This document shows, one piece after another, positions 9,833-23,490 of a DNA stretch of 53,031 nt. Position 1 is the stretch's first letter. Every line of letters begins with the position of its first letter. Source of the DNA: Klebsiella pneumoniae (lineage in GTDB: Bacteria; Myxococcota_A; UBA796; GCA-2862545); NCBI GenBank assembly GCA_945861065.1, contig CAMASI010000019.1:1-53031 (forward strand), written 5' to 3'. Position numbers and translations under genes: made by a program. A model generated the notes under the pieces. The model saw only the letters and a program-made list of their open reading frames with translations. It had not been told where the DNA came from and did not search any database.

Positions 9833-10128
9833 TCCCCTCGGCTTCCCAACACGAGATATCCGTGAATTCCCAATCTCCGAGCCTCGAACTGTAATCGTTT
9901 TCGGTATTCCTGCGGATGGACCGACCGAAGCGCCACTAACGCCGCTGCCGTCTCTGGCTCCACGGCCTCAATCGCCGCAAGATATCGATTTCTTCGCGCA
10001 AACCGCTGAACGACCCGCCGCCGGAGATTGGCCAACCGCCGCCGGTCCTCCACATCCAGATCCGAGGCGTCGCGTACGTCCACCGCCTCGTGGGCCCGCG
10101 CATCGTCTCTCGGATGAATGATTTTCAT
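9829..10128 (-). CDS. Small charged protein coupled to PKS
   Basis: A 99-residue, strongly charged, Arg- and Glu-rich protein of predicted helical content, with no family I recognise. Its ATG overlaps the PKS stop by 4 nt and its own stop overlaps the next gene by 4 nt, so it is tightly coupled to PKS translation. The composition suits a soluble cytoplasmic helical adaptor, but no motif shows this. It could be an accessory factor for the membrane-anchored PKS. Confidence 0.7.
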   Translation of the reverse strand: MKIIHPRDDARAHEAVDVRDASDLDVEDRRRLANLRRRVVQRFARRNRYLAAIEAVEPETAAALVALRSVHPQEYRKRLQFEARRLGIHGYLVLGSRGD

Positions 10129-13100
10129 CGATTACGCCGCGGCGCCTCTTCCATGGCGTCGTCTCGCTTCGCATCGTCCCGCGAACCCTGAATGTACAAC
10201 ACCAAGAAGGTGCCCGCCATCAACGCCATGCCTACTGCAACGGCGATCAGGTGGGTGAGAATTGGATTGGCCGGCGCACCCTCCGATTGCGGCAATACGG
10301 CGCCTCCCGCTGCTTTCGGAGCCCTCTCGTCCAGCGCTGCCATGATCATCTGCGTCACCACCGCGACACTCGGCCCCGTCATCAACCGCGCGACCGGAAG
10401 GTCTATGCCGCCGCGGTTCAATGCGTTTTTCAACTCGATGGCCAGCAGGGAGTCCAACCCCATTTCGAGCATGGGTTTGTTGCGGTCGACGGTCGCAGTA
10501 CGCTCTAAGCCCAACACTGCGATGACCCGTTCATTCACGAAACGATCGACGGCGCTCGTGCGGTCCGACGCGCCCGCAACCGCCCGCTCGAGATCGGATT
10601 CGCCCACCGACGAAGCCGAGGGCGCGGAAGACGCTGCGGACCGCGTCGGCGCCACAGCCACCACCAGCTCGGATAAAAAGGCCGGCGTGTTTCCCTTGTG
10701 GAATACGTCCACAAACCGCTGCCAATCGACCCGCAGCACCCCGACATGGGCGACCGGAGAGGTGAGCAGCCGCGCCAGGGCTTTGACACCACCCGACGAC
10801 GGCAAACGGTGAATTCCCTCATCGGCCTGACGCTTCGCGTGCCCCTCACCCAACCGCGCCGCCATCCCGACCTCGGCCCAGGCTCCCCAACCGATGGCGA
10901 TACCCGGCAAACCCTGGCGGCGTCGCCAGCTGGCAAATGCGTCGAGAAAGGCGTTTGCCGCTGCGTAGTTGGCCTGACCCGGAGACCCGAGCAGGCTCGC
11001 GCCCCCCGAATACACAACGAAGAAATCCAACGGCTGGGCCCGCGTCGCTTCGTGCAAATTGTAGGTGCCATCCCCTTTGGGTCCGAAAGGAATGTGCAGG
11101 CGCTCCGCGTCGAGCCGCAACAGTGCCGAATCGGCGAGCACGCCCGCCGCGTGAATCACCCCCCCCACCGGATGGAAGGTCGATTTCACGATGCGATCGA
11201 CATCGCTGTACACGGCGACGTCCCCGCGCGCGACGACAACCATCGCCCCGTCAGACCGCAAGGCCGCCAACCGCGCTTCGACCTCCGCCGTAGGCGCAGA
11301 GCGGCTCGTCAGGATGACCTCTCCGGCCCCTGCTTTGACCAACCATTCCGCTGCCAACAGGCCCAACGCCCCGAGCCCGCCCGAAACCAGGTAGGATCGA
11401 TCCGCTTTTACCTGGGTGGCGTCCCCACGGGCCGTAGATTTCACCAACCGTCGGCACAGGCGTTTGCCGCCGCGAATCGCCACCTCCAACTCGTGATCCG
11501 CTGCCATCGCGCTGTCGACCAGCCCGTCGATTCCCTCTTCCGGAAGGTCGATCATCCGCACCGAAAGCTCTGCCTGTTCCAGAGCGACGACGCGACCAAA
11601 ACCCAGCAACGCCGCCTGATCAGGGGCCGCACAACCGTCGCCCGTGTCCGCCGCCCCACGCGTGATCGAGACGAAGGGGCAAGACACCCCCGCCTCCGCC
11701 AAACCCTGGACCACCCGTAGTGCGACGCCCGGGCCGCGCTCCACCGCCCGTCGCAACGCCTCGCCTGACCCGCCTGTGGCCTCAAGCCCCGACAGGAGCA
11801 CGACGCCCGACACGCCTGCCCACACGACGCCCTCGCCCGACGCGCTCCGCTCCACCGTGGCACCCGCAGCGGTCCACGCCGCTTCGACCGCCGCGCCCAA
11901 ACCGCCATCCCCCACCAAGATCCACCGACCGGAAGTCGTCGCGCCGCTGGTTGTCGGCCGGTCGCGCCACACCACCTCGTACAACCACTCCCCGACCCGA
12001 TCCACCATGCCGGGGAATTCGGGTGCGTCCAACCAGATCCGGCGACGAATAAACGGCGTATTGGGCAGGATCACCGGCCGACGCACGCGCCCGGCTTCGA
12101 AACCCACCCAATCCGGTTCCACACCGCGGGCGAAGGCACCCCCCACCGCTGCGAGCAACGTTTGTTCGTCGTCACCGTCCCGCTTGAGTGACGCCAACAA
12201 AGCACCGGCCTCCAACGTTTCCGATGTGCGCCGGACGTTTCCGAGCAGCGTCGGATGGGGCCCGATTTCGATGAATAAATCCACGCCCTGATCGAGCAAC
12301 GTGCGAATGCCATCCAGGAAACGCACAGCGCCGCGCACGTGTTTGCGCCAATACGCACCGGTCTGTTCGCTGCCGTCTGCCATCTGCCCGGTGAGGTTGG
12401 ACACGAGCGGCACCGTGGGCGCCGCGTAGCTGAGGCCAGAGGCCACCGCTTCAAACGGGTCGAGCATGGGTTCGATCAGCGACGAATGGAAGGCGTGGCT
12501 GACGACGAGCGAACGCGAATCGATGCCACGCGCTTGCAACGCGGCCGCCACGGCTGCCACATCAGCGCTCACCCCGCTGATCACGGTCTCCGTTGGGTTG
12601 TTGACCGCGGCGACGTCCACGCGGCCGTTTCGGTCCGCAATCGCGGCCCGGGCCGTGACCTCGTCACAAAATAGCGCCACCATGGCCCCGTCCCGCGGCA
12701 ACTCGGCCATCAAACGGCCCCGCTCGGCGACCAAGCGCAAGCCATCCTGCAGGCTCATGACGCCCGCAAAACAGGCGGCAGCGATTTCACCGATGCTGTG
12801 GCCAATGACCGCGTCGGGGCGCACGCCAAAGGAGGTCCACAACGCCGCGAGCGAGACTTCCACCGCAAAGAGCGCCGGCTGGGTGTACCGGGTGTCATGC
12901 ACGGCGTCGCCTGGGTCGTCGAACACCACGTCGAGCAAAGGGCGCTCTAGCAGCCCTACAAGGCCGGCTGCGCATCGGTCCATCGACGCCCGGAACACCG
13001 GTTGCGTCGCGTACAAGCCGCGCGCCATCCCGGCCCATTGGCTGCCCTGACCGCTGAACAAGAAGGCGATGCGTGGACGGCGCGACGGCGCCAACCCTTC

Positions 13101-16100
13101 GACCACCCCCGGCCCGCCGCCATGGACAAGCCAGCTCGCAAGGCGGTCCTTCGCCTCCGAAGCGTCTCGGGCGACCACCGCGAGCCGATTCTCAAAGGGC
13201 ATCCGCTTCGTGGCCGCCGCAAAAGCGACGTCGGCCAACGACACACCAGGCGACAGCAACGTGCCGTACGACGACGCCAACTGGCGCAACGCCTCGGATC
13301 GACGCGCCGACAACACGAGCACGTGGGCACCGCGGTCGTCTTGGGCCGGTGCGAGGTCTGGCGCGCGTTCAGGCGCTTCTTCCATGACGACATGGGCGTT
13401 GGTTCCCGACAGGCCAAACGCGCTGATGCCGGCGATTCGCCGACCGTCGATTCCCTCCCACGGCGTAGGCCGCGTATCGATCACGATGGGGAGTTTTTCG
13501 AGCTCAATATCCGGGTTCGGCGTCGTGAAATGCAGGTGGGGAGGGATTTCGCGGTGCGTCAATGCGAGCACCATCTTGATCAGGCTCACGCTGCCCGCAG
13601 CGACCTCCATATGGCCGACGTTGGATTTTGCCGCACCGAGATGCAGCGGCCGGTCCTTCGATCGCCCCACACACAGTTCCGCCTCGATTCCATGCACCTC
13701 AATCGGGTCGCCCAGCACCGTGCCCGTTCCGTGGGCTTCGAGGTACGACACCGCCAACGGGTCCACCCCGGAGCGGTCGAGCGCTTCCCGAATCACGCCT
13801 TGTTGGGCGGCACCATTGGGCACGGTCAACCCGCTCGATGGCCCATCGTGGTTGACCGCGGTTCCTCTCAATACCGCGAGAATTGGATTTCCATCTCGTT
13901 GCGCGTCTGACAATCGACGGAGCACGAGAATTCCTGCGCCTTCTGCCCGTCCATAACCGTCGGCCGACGCGTCGAAGGTCTTGCAGCGGCCGTCGGGAGA
14001 CAACGCCTTGAGCTGGCTGACGTACACGAAATTCTCGGGGGACAACATCAAATGCACCCCCCCTGCCAATGCCGTGTCGCAATCTCCCGTGCGAAGTGCT
14101 TGTGACGCAAGATGCGTGGCGACAAGGGTGCTGCTGCACGCCGTATTGAGCGCAAACGTCGGCCCGTGCACCCCCAACACGTACGCGACACGTCCGGCCA
14201 CAAAGGCCGACAAGTTGCCGGTACCCGCGTAGGTGTCGCGGTACATCGGCTCGCCCGGGACGTGGAACCGGTCGAGGTACCCACTGTCGCCCACACCCAC
14301 GAAGACACCGGTCCGCGAATCCCGCAGGTCCCGATTCGTCAGGCCAGCGTTTTCGAGCGCCTCCCAGGCGATTTCTAGGAATATTCGTTGCTGCGGATCC
14401 ATCGACATCGCCTCGCGCGGCGATATCTGGAAGAATTCCGGATCAAATTGATCGACGCCGTCGAGAAAGGCAGCTTGCCGCGTATACATCCGGCCCGGCG
14501 TGGCCGGTGTGGGGTCATACCAGGCGTCGATATCCCACCGATCGGGCGGCACCTCGCGAACAGGGTCCACACCGTCCCGGAGCACCTTCCAGAACGCTTC
14601 CGGCGTGTCTGCCCCTCCAGGATACCGACATGCGATGCCCACCACGGCGATGGGTTCGTCAAAACTCACGGATCGTGTGACCACGCGCACGGCTTGCACG
14701 CCCGGCGCAGCGTCCAGGTCCAACAAACCCAACAAATGACGCGCCAGATCTTCGACGTTGGGGTGGTCGAAAGCCACGGTGGCGGGCAGCGCCACGCCAA
14801 ATCCGTCTTTGAGACGCGCACGAAACTCGACCGCCATCAGGGAATCGAATCCGATGTCGAAGAAGCCCTTGTCGTGCGGGATCTCGGACACCTCTAGACC
14901 CAGAATCGCTGCAACCTCTTCGGCGATGAGGTCGGCCACAACCGCGCCTCGGCGAGCGACTTCCGCGCCAACGACCCGCGCCCGATGGGGAAGCGAGGTC
15001 ACAACAGCCTCCACCTCGCCACGAAGGCCTAGCAACAGGGGGGGAACCCGCGACAGCCGCCCGCAGAACACCGGCCAATCCGCAGCCACAACGACCGGCA
15101 TCGGATCGGCGGACCCCAACAAACGTGCAAGCACGGCGACCGCCGTCGACGGCGGCATCGGCGTCACACCCCCCGCCTCCCAATTGCGAGCCGCTTCGGT
15201 CGCGAGTCCCGCTTCAGCCCACGGACCCCAGCCGATCGACAGCGCAGGAACGCCGCGCGCGCGGCGGCGCAAGACGATTGCGTCCATAAACGAGTTGGCC
15301 GCTGCGTAGTTCGCCTGTCCAGGCGATCCAACCATCGCAGCCGCTGAAGAAAACACCACAAAATGATCGAGGTCTGGCAGACGGGAATCCAGCGCCCACG
15401 TCCCAACGATTTTCGGACCCCACGGGCGCTCCAACCGCGACGCATCGAGGTTGAGCAGCGACACGTCCTCGACCGTACCCGCCGCATGGAACAGCGAACG
15501 CACAGGGGACAGGCCTCGGGCCCCGATCTCAGCGAGCACGGCGTCGACGCCGTCCTTCGTACCCACGTCCCCCTGAACGAATTCGACCCGGGCCGCCAAC
15601 CGGTCGAGTTCCGCGGCCACGTCCGGTTGCGGTTTGCGCCGACCCACCAGGACAATCGAGGGTGCCCCGGCCTCCGACAGCCACCGCGCCAGGCGTGAGC
15701 CGATCGCGCCAAGGCCGCCGGTGATCAGTACCGTGCCCGCGAAGCCCGGAACCGCCAGAACGGCCGGTTCTTCTCGGCGCAACCGTGGCACCAAGGCCGC
15801 TTTGCCCCGCAAGGCCAAGACCGGCAGACCTGAACCCACCGCGCCGACAACGGCGTCTACGTCGATGGGCACGGACGGATCAAGGTCGACACGCCGGAGG
15901 TCCACGTTGGGAAGCTCGACAGAAACGGTGTTTCCAACCCCCCACGTCGTCGCCTGGCCCGCGTGACATACCCCACCCCCTGCAGGCATCGCACCCCGGG
16001 TGACCCACACCGCCGCGACACCCACCCGGGCGGCCGCGCCAGCCACGCCCACGGCCCCCCGCGCCACGTGTCGCGCGCTCGCCATCGGGTCGACGTCTAC

Positions 16101-19100
16101 ATCAGGCGCGTCCAGCGCCCCGAACCACGCCACGGTTTTCGCGCCTGCCACGCCTACGGCCTGCGCCACCGCCAAGGCGTCGCCTGGGTCTACGTCGTCG
16201 CGTACCACCGCACCTGGCCACTGTTCCGCCGCCCGCCGGCCGATTCCTTGAGCGTCGCACAACACCAACACAGGCTGCGGCAGGTTTCCGACGCCTGGAT
16301 TGACGGACTCCCAGGAGGTCCGGTGCACCCATCCCGCGCCCGGCAACGACGCTGAGCTTCGGTCCACGCGGTCCACCCAGTGACGGCGACGCTGCCAAAC
16401 GGTGGTCGGCAGCCCAATCCTGCGCCCCGGCATCTCGCGGTGCACACCGGCCCAATCCACGGTGACGCCCGACTCCCACAACCGGCCCAAGGTATCGAGA
16501 ACGACCTTCCAGTCGGCTTCCCCACGGCGAAGCGACGGGTACCAGGTGCACGGTTCGTCTTCGAGGCAGCGCCCCCCTGCACCGGCGAGAATCGGGTGAT
16601 TTCCGATCTCGACGAAGTGACGGTAGCCAGCCGCTGCCAGCGTCTCCATGCCAGCCAGGAACTGCACGGATTGACGCATGTGACGGCGCCAGTACGCGGG
16701 TGTGACGATGTCTTCGCCCGCCACCGCGCCTTGCACGTTCTCGATGAGCACAAGCTTCGGACGATGGCGCGTGACCGCCGCCACCATGGCCTCAAAGCTG
16801 TCCAGAATCGGCTCCATCCGAGGCGAATGCGCCGCATGGCTGATCCGCAGGCGCCGGATTTCGACCCCTTTCGCTTCAAACCGGTCCGCGACGGCGTTGA
16901 CCGGCTCCCGCGTGCCACTGATGACAGTCTCGGCAGGACCGTTGACGGCAGCGATGGCGACGTCAGCTTCCAGGCCCGCGATCGCTGCAGATACCGCCGC
17001 CGCAGACGCGAAGATGGCCACCATTTCGCCGTCATGCGGCAGACTCGACATGAGTGCTGCGCGCTGACACATCAACCGCATGCCGTCGTCCAGCGAGAAC
17101 ACGCCTGCGAGCGTGGCCGCCACGTATTGTCCCGTGCTGTGCCCAATGACCGCGTCTGGAACGATGCCGAAGCTCTCCCACAACTTCGCCATCGCCCATT
17201 CGAGCGCAAACATCGCCGGTTGCGTGTACTTCAGCTCGTGCAGCGCCGTGTCGGCCGGGTCCGAAGGGAACACGACTTCGTCCAACGGGCGGTCCAAATA
17301 CGGTCGCGCGATGGCACAACAGGCGTCGAAGGCCGCCCGGAACGCAGGATCGACGTCATAGAGCGCACGTCCCATGCCGGCCTGCTGTGGGCCCGCACCC
17401 GTGCACAAGAAGACGAGCTTGGGCGGTTCGGCCTCGGCCGAATGCACGCCGCGACCCGCCGCCACCGTCGCCAACTCTCCAGCCAATTCGTCGAGGTCCG
17501 CCGCGCTGACCGCGGCACGGGCAGCGAGGTGGCTGCGCCCGATGTTGAGCGTGAACGCTACATCGTCGATGCGTTGTTCGTGCAAGGCGTCGGCGAGGCG
17601 TTCGGCCAGTGCCGCCACACCTGCAGGGGTACGCGCCGACAAGGTGACCAGGTGCTGGGGTCGAGCACCCGATTCTGGGGGAGGCCCCAAATCCGGGGCT
17701 TCGCCGAGTACGACGTGGGCGTTGGTGCCCGAGATTCCAAAGGAGCTGACGCCAGCAAAACGCCCCGCCTCGGGCCGAGGCCACGCCAGCGGTGCAGCGG
17801 GAATTTGAACGGGCCAATCCGTCGGCAACGATGGGTTCGGCGTCGAGAGGTGCAATACCGGGGGAATCACGCCGCTGCGCAGGGCACCCAAGGCCGCGAA
17901 CAGGCCCGCCATGCCCGCACCCGCTTCCAGGTGGCCCACGTGGCTCTTCACCGCGCCGAGCGTGAGCGGATGGTCCGCAGGGCGCCCCACGCCGAGAACG
18001 GCCCGCAGCGCGCCGACTTCGATGGGGTCGCCGAGCGACGTGCCCGTCCCGTGACATTCGACGAATCCAACGGCGGACGGCGACACCCCAGCCGCCGCAA
18101 GCGCACTGCGAATCACCTCAGCTTGTGCGGGTCCGCTGGGAACTGTCAGGCCACTCGACCGCCCATCGTGGTTGACGGCCGAACCGCGCACCACACCAAG
18201 CACGCGGTGCCCAGCCGCAACGGCGTCGGACAGCCGCTCCAGCGCGACCATCCCACACCCTTCCGAGCGCACGTACCCATTGGCCGCAGCGTCAAAGGTC
18301 TTGCACCGACCGTCCGGTGCGAGCGCACGCAGCTGGGCCATGAGAATCGTCGTTTCCGGGCCCACGATGGCATTCACACCACCCGCGAGCGCCAACCGAC
18401 ACTCCCCACTTCGCAACGCGGCAACCGCCTGGTGAATGGCGACCAACGACGATGAACACGCCGTGTTGATCGACATCGAAGGGCCACGCACGCCGAGGAC
18501 AAAACTCAGGCGACCGGCAGCGAACGACGGCTCATTTCCAGTGCCATTGTAGGGATCGGATTCGCCCCCGGAATCGACAGGATCAAATCTGCGCCAATAT
18601 TCGCTCGTGCCCACGCCAACGAAGACGCCCACAGGCAGATCGGCCAGGCTATGCGGCACAATTCCGGCGTCTTCCAAGACTTCCCACGCCGATTCCAACA
18701 ACATGCGTTGTTGGGGATCCAGGCTCGCCGCTTCTCGCGGAGAAATTCCGAAACACGCCGGCTCGAAACCTTCAATCCCTTCGACGAAACCACCGGTCCG
18801 GCTATACAATTTCCCCGGCGTTGCGGGACTCGGGTCGAAGTACCGCTCCACGTCGAAGCGGTCTCGCGGTACGTCACTGATCGCGTCGGTGCCGTCGACG
18901 AGGAACTTGGCGAAGCTGTCGAGGTCGCGCGCACCCCCCGGCATGCGCAACGCCGTGCCCACGATGGCGATGGGCTCTTCGGACCGGCCGACGGCCGACG
19001 CAGCGACCCCCACGACGTCCGCAAGACCCAGCTCCACCAACAGGTGACGAACCAACGCACGGACATTCGGGAAGTCGAAGGCGACCGTGGCGGAAAGGTC

Positions 19101-22100
19101 CACACCCACCCGCTTGGCGAGGCGGTTCCGCAGATCGACCGCCATGAGCGAATCCAACCCCGCGTCGAAGAATCCGGTGTCTGCGTCCAACCGACGACCC
19201 GGCGCCAGCCCGAGCACGGCGGCGACAATTGCCTGCACCTCGACGGCCACAGCTTCCCGTCGTGCTTCCGAAGACAACCCGCGCCAACGCGCCACGACAT
19301 TGTCCGCAAGAACTGGAGCCGACGACGACGACGTTCGCAGCGCGTCGTACAGCCCCGATGGGCCGGGCCTCGACGCGGCGTACCGATCCCAATCAAAGGG
19401 CGCGATGACCACATGCGCACGGGCTTCGTGCGCGGCCCGTCTCCACGCCGCGTCACCCAACATCGGGTCCAAGAGGCGCACGCCTTCGGCGGCCCACCGG
19501 GCGCGGGTCGGTTCGTCCACCTTTCCGGCCAAGCCCTCGCCGTCCCACGGTCCAAACGCCACGCTGGTCGCTGGCAGTCCCGTGAGGCGACGGGCTCGCG
19601 CCACCGCATCGAGCACCGCGTTGCTGGCTGCGTAGGCGGCTTGGCCCGCTGTGCCGACGACCGCAGCCGCTGACGAAAACAACACGAATGGAATGGCATG
19701 GAACGCAAGCGCCAAGTGCAGGTTCCACGCGCCGACGGCTTTGCCGAGCACGGCCGGGGCTACGTCGTCCCAGTCCACGTTCGACAATGGCCCGTCTGCC
19801 GCGGCGCCAGCCGCATGGACGACCCCCGAAAGATTTGGGATTGCCGAGACCATTTGCTGAACGGCCCGCGTGTCCGACAGGTCCACGTGCACGTCGGTGA
19901 CGGAAACGCCCCGGTCCACGAGCTCCGCTTTCACAGCGAGGGCTTCTGACGTCGCAGCGCCCGACCGGGACGCCACCACCAGCGTGTGCACGCCTTGTTC
20001 CACGAGCGAACGCAGCACGCGCCGCCCGAGCGCACCCCAGCCGCCCGTGACGAGCCAGGCCCCGTCGCCCAACGACACCGACTGTTCCGACAGTGAAACC
20101 CGCGTCAGTCGCGCGACCCAAGCCGAATCTTCACGCAATCGAAGAACTTCACCGCTCGGCGCGAGCAGGCGGTCCACGATGTCGTCTGCCGAAACCTCGC
20201 CGTCTACGTCGATGGCGCCGCCCACACGGTCGGGCATCTCGGTGGCCGCAACCCGGAACGCGCCGTGCGCCCCCGCCGAAGCGAGATCCCCGGGCGCGGT
20301 TCCACCCTCGAATGCACCGCGGGTCACCAACCACGCGCGTGTGGCCAAACGCGCCCGCGACACCGCTTGCAACAGGCGAAGCGCGCCGCCCACCACGCGC
20401 TCAAGCGCCTCGCTCAGGTTCACGTCCACGAGCGTGGAGTCCAGCGTGCCCGCGCCTCGACAATCCACGACCCCGCGCAAGTCGGGTTCGCCCACCGCAA
20501 ACAAATCGTCCACGACACGCGCTTGATGACCGCGTTGGTTCAGGGCAGCGCCAAGCTCGCCTGCAAGCCCATCGACAGGCCCCAACAACAGCCACGCCCC
20601 TGGCGCCACAAAATCGCCCACAGGCGGCGCCGGAACCCAACTGACTTCCACCGCAACATCGGCCAACGGATCGACGACCACCGACGCGGACACCGGGGGC
20701 AGCCAATACGTTTCGCCCTGCCACGGGTACGTCGGCGCATCGACACAGCGACCCGCGCCCACCAAGGTCGGCCACGCGACGGCCACGCCCCGCGCCCACA
20801 GGGCCCCGGCGGCGTGCAGCACGGCGACCTCGTCGTCGTCCTCCTCACGGGTCGACGGAATGAAGGTCGCCGACGAATCGATTCGGGCGCCCAGACCCGA
20901 AAGAATCGGATTGGGCCCCAACTCCAAGAACAGGCCGTGGTCGTCCGCTCGCAGCGTGTTCAAACCCTGGCTGAAACGCACGGCCTCCCGCAGGTGGCGT
21001 CGCCAATAATGGGGGTCCGCCGCCCGATCGCCGAGCACCTTGCCGTCGAGATTGGAAAACACCGGGAAATGTGCACGGCCGGGTACGAGTTGCCGTGCTT
21101 CGGCCTCAAACGCGTCAAGAATGCCGTCCATCAGTGGGGAATGGAAGGCGTGCGACACGGCGAGGTGCCGCACCCGTACGTTGAGGCCGCGGAAATGTTC
21201 GGCCACGAATTCGATGGTTTCCACGGCACCCGAAACGACCGTCTCGCGCGGACCATTGACGCCGGCCACCGACGCGTCTTTCTTGCCCGCCAAAATCGTT
21301 TCGACGTCTTCCAACGGGGCAAACACGGCGAGCATCGCGCCATCGCGAGGCAAATCCGACATGAGCCGACCGCGGGCGACAACAAGGCGCAGTGCGGGTT
21401 CGAGCACCAGGGCACCGGACACGACAGCTGCAACGATCTCGCCGACCGAATGGCCGAGCGCGGCGTCGGGCTCCACGCCCACAGACTGCCACAATGCAGC
21501 CATGGCGTATTCGTACGCAAACAGCGCGGGTTGGGTGTAGCGCGTGTCGTGAATCTCGTCGCCATTGCCAAACATGACGTCGAGAAGCGGGCGCGGCAGC
21601 AGAGGATCCGCCACCTTGGCGCAGCGCTCCAAGGCCTCCCGAAACACGGGAAACGTTTCGCTTAGCCGCAGGCCCATGCCCGTGTGCTGGGCGCCTTGAC
21701 CGGTAAACAAGAAAACGACCGTTGGCGCTGTGGACGGGGCGTTGCCGATCGCCGCATCGTGTTCCTCGTCGGCAACGAAGGCGCGCAACCGTGCCGCGAG
21801 TTCGTCTGGGGCTGTGCCTGCGACGACTAGGCGGTCGGCCAGCGCAGCACGCCCATGTACGGACGTGTACGCCGCATCCCGAAGGGAAAGACCCGAATCC
21901 AGACGGCTCGCCCACGCCGTCGCCAGTGCACGAAGGGCCGGCAATCCGCGGGCTGACAGGAGCAGGGGCCAGGCTTCCCGAATTGGCGCGGCCGCTACGG
22001 CCTCAAACGCGGGCGCAGCCTGCACGACGACATGCGCGTTCGTGCCCGAAAGGCCAAAACTGCTGACCGCGCCAATGGCCCGACGATCGGCCGCCAACGG

Positions 22101-23399
22101 GGCAGGCACCACCGCCAGGCGAATTCGTGTGCCAGCGAGGCCCAGGCGCGGATTGGGCGTTGTGCCAAACCGCTGTTGAGGCACCTGGCCGGCCCGCAAT
22201 CCGACGAGCACTTTGAGCAGGCCCGTCACACCAGCGGCGGTTTCCAGGTGGCCGAGCTGGGTCTTGACGCTGCCGACCCACAACGGCCGACGATCGGAGG
22301 TCGCCTGGCCATAGACAGCCTTGAGCGCGTCCATCTCGATGGGGTCGCCGAGCGGCGTACCTGTGCCATGCGCCTCGATGAAATCGACGTCGGAGGGCGC
22401 GACACCTGCAGCGTCGAGCGCCGCGCGAATGACCTGCTGTTGCGCACGTCCGGAGGGCGCCGTCAAGCCGTTGCTGCGCCCGTCTTGGTTGACGGCAGAG
22501 CCGCGGATCACGCCTAGGATCCGGTGCCCGTGTTTCACAGCGTCGGAATGACGCTCCAACACGACCAACGCCACGCCTTCGCCGCGACCGTAACCATCGG
22601 CAGCTGCGTCGAACGCTTTGCTGCGACCGTCTGGCGACAGCGCTTGAAGCTTGCTGAAGTACACCGACGGCTCGGGTGCGATCAGCAGATTCGCCCCGCC
22701 CGCGAGTGCGAGATTCGTCTCCCCAGAACGCAGACTCTGCATGGCGAGGTGCAGTGAAACCAACGACGAGGAACAAGCCGTGTCCACCGTGACCGCCGGG
22801 CCTTGCAGGCCGAGCGTGTAGGCCACACGACCCGACGCCACCGACAGGAAGGACCCCGTGCCCGCATAGGGACCGATTCGCGCAGGATCGGGGCCGAGAA
22901 AGTGGCGCCGCGCGTAGTCCGAAAGCCCCAGCCCCACCCACACACCCGTCTGTGTTCCGGACATGCTGTCAGGCGCCAAACCAGCATGCTCGAAGGCTTC
23001 CCATGCGACCTGCAACAACAGCCGCTGGGCGGGATCCATCTCCAGCGCTTCTCGCGGGCTGATCCCGAAGAAAGCCGCGTCAAACTTGGCGACATCGTCG
23101 AGGAATCCCGCCTCGCGGGCGATCATCGTCGCAGCGTTGTCGGGGTCGGCGTCGAACCACCGATCGGCGTCCCAGCGGTCGGAAGGCACCGTTCGGATCG
23201 CCTCCGCACCCGCGGCGAGGAAGGCCGCGAATTCATCGAAATTCGTCAGGCCCCCAGGCAGGCGCAAACCCGTGCCAATCACCGCTATCGGTTGACGCGC
23301 GGCCGCTTCGGCTGCGTCGAGCCGGGCGCGCATGTCGCGAACCGCTAAGAGGGCCTGTTGTAGCGGCGTGTGGCCGCTCCGATCGTCGCTATCGGCCAT
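10125..23399 (-). CDS. Trimodular type I polyketide synthase with C-terminal membrane anchor
   Basis: A 4424-residue assembly-line PKS. A docking-like helix (about 10-35) precedes three modules, each KS-AT-KR-ACP. Module 1: KS 36-460 (Cys209, His344, His384), AT 560-850 (Ser651, HAFH 750-753), KR 1110-1290 (Ser1243, Tyr1256), ACP Ser1417. Module 2: KS from 1474 (Cys1648, His1783, His1823), AT Ser2088 with HAAH 2188-2191, KR Ser2685/Tyr2698, ACP Ser2853. Module 3: KS from 2913 (Cys3088, His3223, His3263), AT Ser3535 with HAFH 3635-3638, KR Tyr4145 but Gly4132 where the catalytic Ser belongs, ACP Ser4317. HAFH suggests malonyl-CoA. The KRs keep the last Asp of the B-type LDD region (AAD, VED, LAD). 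No loading module, DH, ER or thioesterase is present. Residues 4383-4403 form a hydrophobic helix followed by a charged tail. The product is unknown; beta-hydroxyacyl chains are expected. Confidence 0.95.
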   Translation of the reverse strand: MADSDDRSGHTPLQQALLAVRDMRARLDAAEAAARQPIAVIGTGLRLPGGLTNFDEFAAFLAAGAEAIRTVPSDRWDADRWFDADPDNAATMIAREAGFLDDVAKFDAAFFGISPREALEMDPAQRLLLQVAWEAFEHAGLAPDSMSGTQTGVWVGLGLSDYARRHFLGPDPARIGPYAGTGSFLSVASGRVAYTLGLQGPAVTVDTACSSSLVSLHLAMQSLRSGETNLALAGGANLLIAPEPSVYFSKLQALSPDGRSKAFDAAADGYGRGEGVALVVLERHSDAVKHGHRILGVIRGSAVNQDGRSNGLTAPSGRAQQQVIRAALDAAGVAPSDVDFIEAHGTGTPLGDPIEMDALKAVYGQATSDRRPLWVGSVKTQLGHLETAAGVTGLLKVLVGLRAGQVPQQRFGTTPNPRLGLAGTRIRLAVVPAPLAADRRAIGAVSSFGLSGTNAHVVVQAAPAFEAVAAAPIREAWPLLLSARGLPALRALATAWASRLDSGLSLRDAAYTSVHGRAALADRLVVAGTAPDELAARLRAFVADEEHDAAIGNAPSTAPTVVFLFTGQGAQHTGMGLRLSETFPVFREALERCAKVADPLLPRPLLDVMFGNGDEIHDTRYTQPALFAYEYAMAALWQSVGVEPDAALGHSVGEIVAAVVSGALVLEPALRLVVARGRLMSDLPRDGAMLAVFAPLEDVETILAGKKDASVAGVNGPRETVVSGAVETIEFVAEHFRGLNVRVRHLAVSHAFHSPLMDGILDAFEAEARQLVPGRAHFPVFSNLDGKVLGDRAADPHYWRRHLREAVRFSQGLNTLRADDHGLFLELGPNPILSGLGARIDSSATFIPSTREEDDDEVAVLHAAGALWARGVAVAWPTLVGAGRCVDAPTYPWQGETYWLPPVSASVVVDPLADVAVEVSWVPAPPVGDFVAPGAWLLLGPVDGLAGELGAALNQRGHQARVVDDLFAVGEPDLRGVVDCRGAGTLDSTLVDVNLSEALERVVGGALRLLQAVSRARLATRAWLVTRGAFEGGTAPGDLASAGAHGAFRVAATEMPDRVGGAIDVDGEVSADDIVDRLLAPSGEVLRLREDSAWVARLTRVSLSEQSVSLGDGAWLVTGGWGALGRRVLRSLVEQGVHTLVVASRSGAATSEALAVKAELVDRGVSVTDVHVDLSDTRAVQQMVSAIPNLSGVVHAAGAAADGPLSNVDWDDVAPAVLGKAVGAWNLHLALAFHAIPFVLFSSAAAVVGTAGQAAYAASNAVLDAVARARRLTGLPATSVAFGPWDGEGLAGKVDEPTRARWAAEGVRLLDPMLGDAAWRRAAHEARAHVVIAPFDWDRYAASRPGPSGLYDALRTSSSSAPVLADNVVARWRGLSSEARREAVAVEVQAIVAAVLGLAPGRRLDADTGFFDAGLDSLMAVDLRNRLAKRVGVDLSATVAFDFPNVRALVRHLLVELGLADVVGVAASAVGRSEEPIAIVGTALRMPGGARDLDSFAKFLVDGTDAISDVPRDRFDVERYFDPSPATPGKLYSRTGGFVEGIEGFEPACFGISPREAASLDPQQRMLLESAWEVLEDAGIVPHSLADLPVGVFVGVGTSEYWRRFDPVDSGGESDPYNGTGNEPSFAAGRLSFVLGVRGPSMSINTACSSSLVAIHQAVAALRSGECRLALAGGVNAIVGPETTILMAQLRALAPDGRCKTFDAAANGYVRSEGCGMVALERLSDAVAAGHRVLGVVRGSAVNHDGRSSGLTVPSGPAQAEVIRSALAAAGVSPSAVGFVECHGTGTSLGDPIEVGALRAVLGVGRPADHPLTLGAVKSHVGHLEAGAGMAGLFAALGALRSGVIPPVLHLSTPNPSLPTDWPVQIPAAPLAWPRPEAGRFAGVSSFGISGTNAHVVLGEAPDLGPPPESGARPQHLVTLSARTPAGVAALAERLADALHEQRIDDVAFTLNIGRSHLAARAAVSAADLDELAGELATVAAGRGVHSAEAEPPKLVFLCTGAGPQQAGMGRALYDVDPAFRAAFDACCAIARPYLDRPLDEVVFPSDPADTALHELKYTQPAMFALEWAMAKLWESFGIVPDAVIGHSTGQYVAATLAGVFSLDDGMRLMCQRAALMSSLPHDGEMVAIFASAAAVSAAIAGLEADVAIAAVNGPAETVISGTREPVNAVADRFEAKGVEIRRLRISHAAHSPRMEPILDSFEAMVAAVTRHRPKLVLIENVQGAVAGEDIVTPAYWRRHMRQSVQFLAGMETLAAAGYRHFVEIGNHPILAGAGGRCLEDEPCTWYPSLRRGEADWKVVLDTLGRLWESGVTVDWAGVHREMPGRRIGLPTTVWQRRRHWVDRVDRSSASLPGAGWVHRTSWESVNPGVGNLPQPVLVLCDAQGIGRRAAEQWPGAVVRDDVDPGDALAVAQAVGVAGAKTVAWFGALDAPDVDVDPMASARHVARGAVGVAGAAARVGVAAVWVTRGAMPAGGGVCHAGQATTWGVGNTVSVELPNVDLRRVDLDPSVPIDVDAVVGAVGSGLPVLALRGKAALVPRLRREEPAVLAVPGFAGTVLITGGLGAIGSRLARWLSEAGAPSIVLVGRRKPQPDVAAELDRLAARVEFVQGDVGTKDGVDAVLAEIGARGLSPVRSLFHAAGTVEDVSLLNLDASRLERPWGPKIVGTWALDSRLPDLDHFVVFSSAAAMVGSPGQANYAAANSFMDAIVLRRRARGVPALSIGWGPWAEAGLATEAARNWEAGGVTPMPPSTAVAVLARLLGSADPMPVVVAADWPVFCGRLSRVPPLLLGLRGEVEAVVTSLPHRARVVGAEVARRGAVVADLIAEEVAAILGLEVSEIPHDKGFFDIGFDSLMAVEFRARLKDGFGVALPATVAFDHPNVEDLARHLLGLLDLDAAPGVQAVRVVTRSVSFDEPIAVVGIACRYPGGADTPEAFWKVLRDGVDPVREVPPDRWDIDAWYDPTPATPGRMYTRQAAFLDGVDQFDPEFFQISPREAMSMDPQQRIFLEIAWEALENAGLTNRDLRDSRTGVFVGVGDSGYLDRFHVPGEPMYRDTYAGTGNLSAFVAGRVAYVLGVHGPTFALNTACSSTLVATHLASQALRTGDCDTALAGGVHLMLSPENFVYVSQLKALSPDGRCKTFDASADGYGRAEGAGILVLRRLSDAQRDGNPILAVLRGTAVNHDGPSSGLTVPNGAAQQGVIREALDRSGVDPLAVSYLEAHGTGTVLGDPIEVHGIEAELCVGRSKDRPLHLGAAKSNVGHMEVAAGSVSLIKMVLALTHREIPPHLHFTTPNPDIELEKLPIVIDTRPTPWEGIDGRRIAGISAFGLSGTNAHVVMEEAPERAPDLAPAQDDRGAHVLVLSARRSEALRQLASSYGTLLSPGVSLADVAFAAATKRMPFENRLAVVARDASEAKDRLASWLVHGGGPGVVEGLAPSRRPRIAFLFSGQGSQWAGMARGLYATQPVFRASMDRCAAGLVGLLERPLLDVVFDDPGDAVHDTRYTQPALFAVEVSLAALWTSFGVRPDAVIGHSIGEIAAACFAGVMSLQDGLRLVAERGRLMAELPRDGAMVALFCDEVTARAAIADRNGRVDVAAVNNPTETVISGVSADVAAVAAALQARGIDSRSLVVSHAFHSSLIEPMLDPFEAVASGLSYAAPTVPLVSNLTGQMADGSEQTGAYWRKHVRGAVRFLDGIRTLLDQGVDLFIEIGPHPTLLGNVRRTSETLEAGALLASLKRDGDDEQTLLAAVGGAFARGVEPDWVGFEAGRVRRPVILPNTPFIRRRIWLDAPEFPGMVDRVGEWLYEVVWRDRPTTSGATTSGRWILVGDGGLGAAVEAAWTAAGATVERSASGEGVVWAGVSGVVLLSGLEATGGSGEALRRAVERGPGVALRVVQGLAEAGVSCPFVSITRGAADTGDGCAAPDQAALLGFGRVVALEQAELSVRMIDLPEEGIDGLVDSAMAADHELEVAIRGGKRLCRRLVKSTARGDATQVKADRSYLVSGGLGALGLLAAEWLVKAGAGEVILTSRSAPTAEVEARLAALRSDGAMVVVARGDVAVYSDVDRIVKSTFHPVGGVIHAAGVLADSALLRLDAERLHIPFGPKGDGTYNLHEATRAQPLDFFVVYSGGASLLGSPGQANYAAANAFLDAFASWRRRQGLPGIAIGWGAWAEVGMAARLGEGHAKRQADEGIHRLPSSGGVKALARLLTSPVAHVGVLRVDWQRFVDVFHKGNTPAFLSELVVAVAPTRSAASSAPSASSVGESDLERAVAGASDRTSAVDRFVNERVIAVLGLERTATVDRNKPMLEMGLDSLLAIELKNALNRGGIDLPVARLMTGPSVAVVTQMIMAALDERAPKAAGGAVLPQSEGAPANPILTHLIAVAVGMALMAGTFLVLYIQGSRDDAKRDDAMEEAPRRNR

Positions 23400-23490
23400 C
23401 CGTCAATGCCCCGCCCGACGCCGCCCTTAGCGCGGTCCTGGCGCGAGCGCAGGACTTGCCACACGGCGTTCCGCGGGTCAACGGAGTTGC

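Noticed and set aside
16380-18455. 691-codon plus-strand open frame inside the PKS
   Set aside because: It is antisense to KS2/AT2, Arg/His-rich and has no recognisable domain. Long antisense frames are expected in high-GC coding DNA.
20265-21665. 466-codon plus-strand open frame inside the PKS
   Set aside because: Antisense to the module 1 AT and linker, with arginine-rich composition and no family features.
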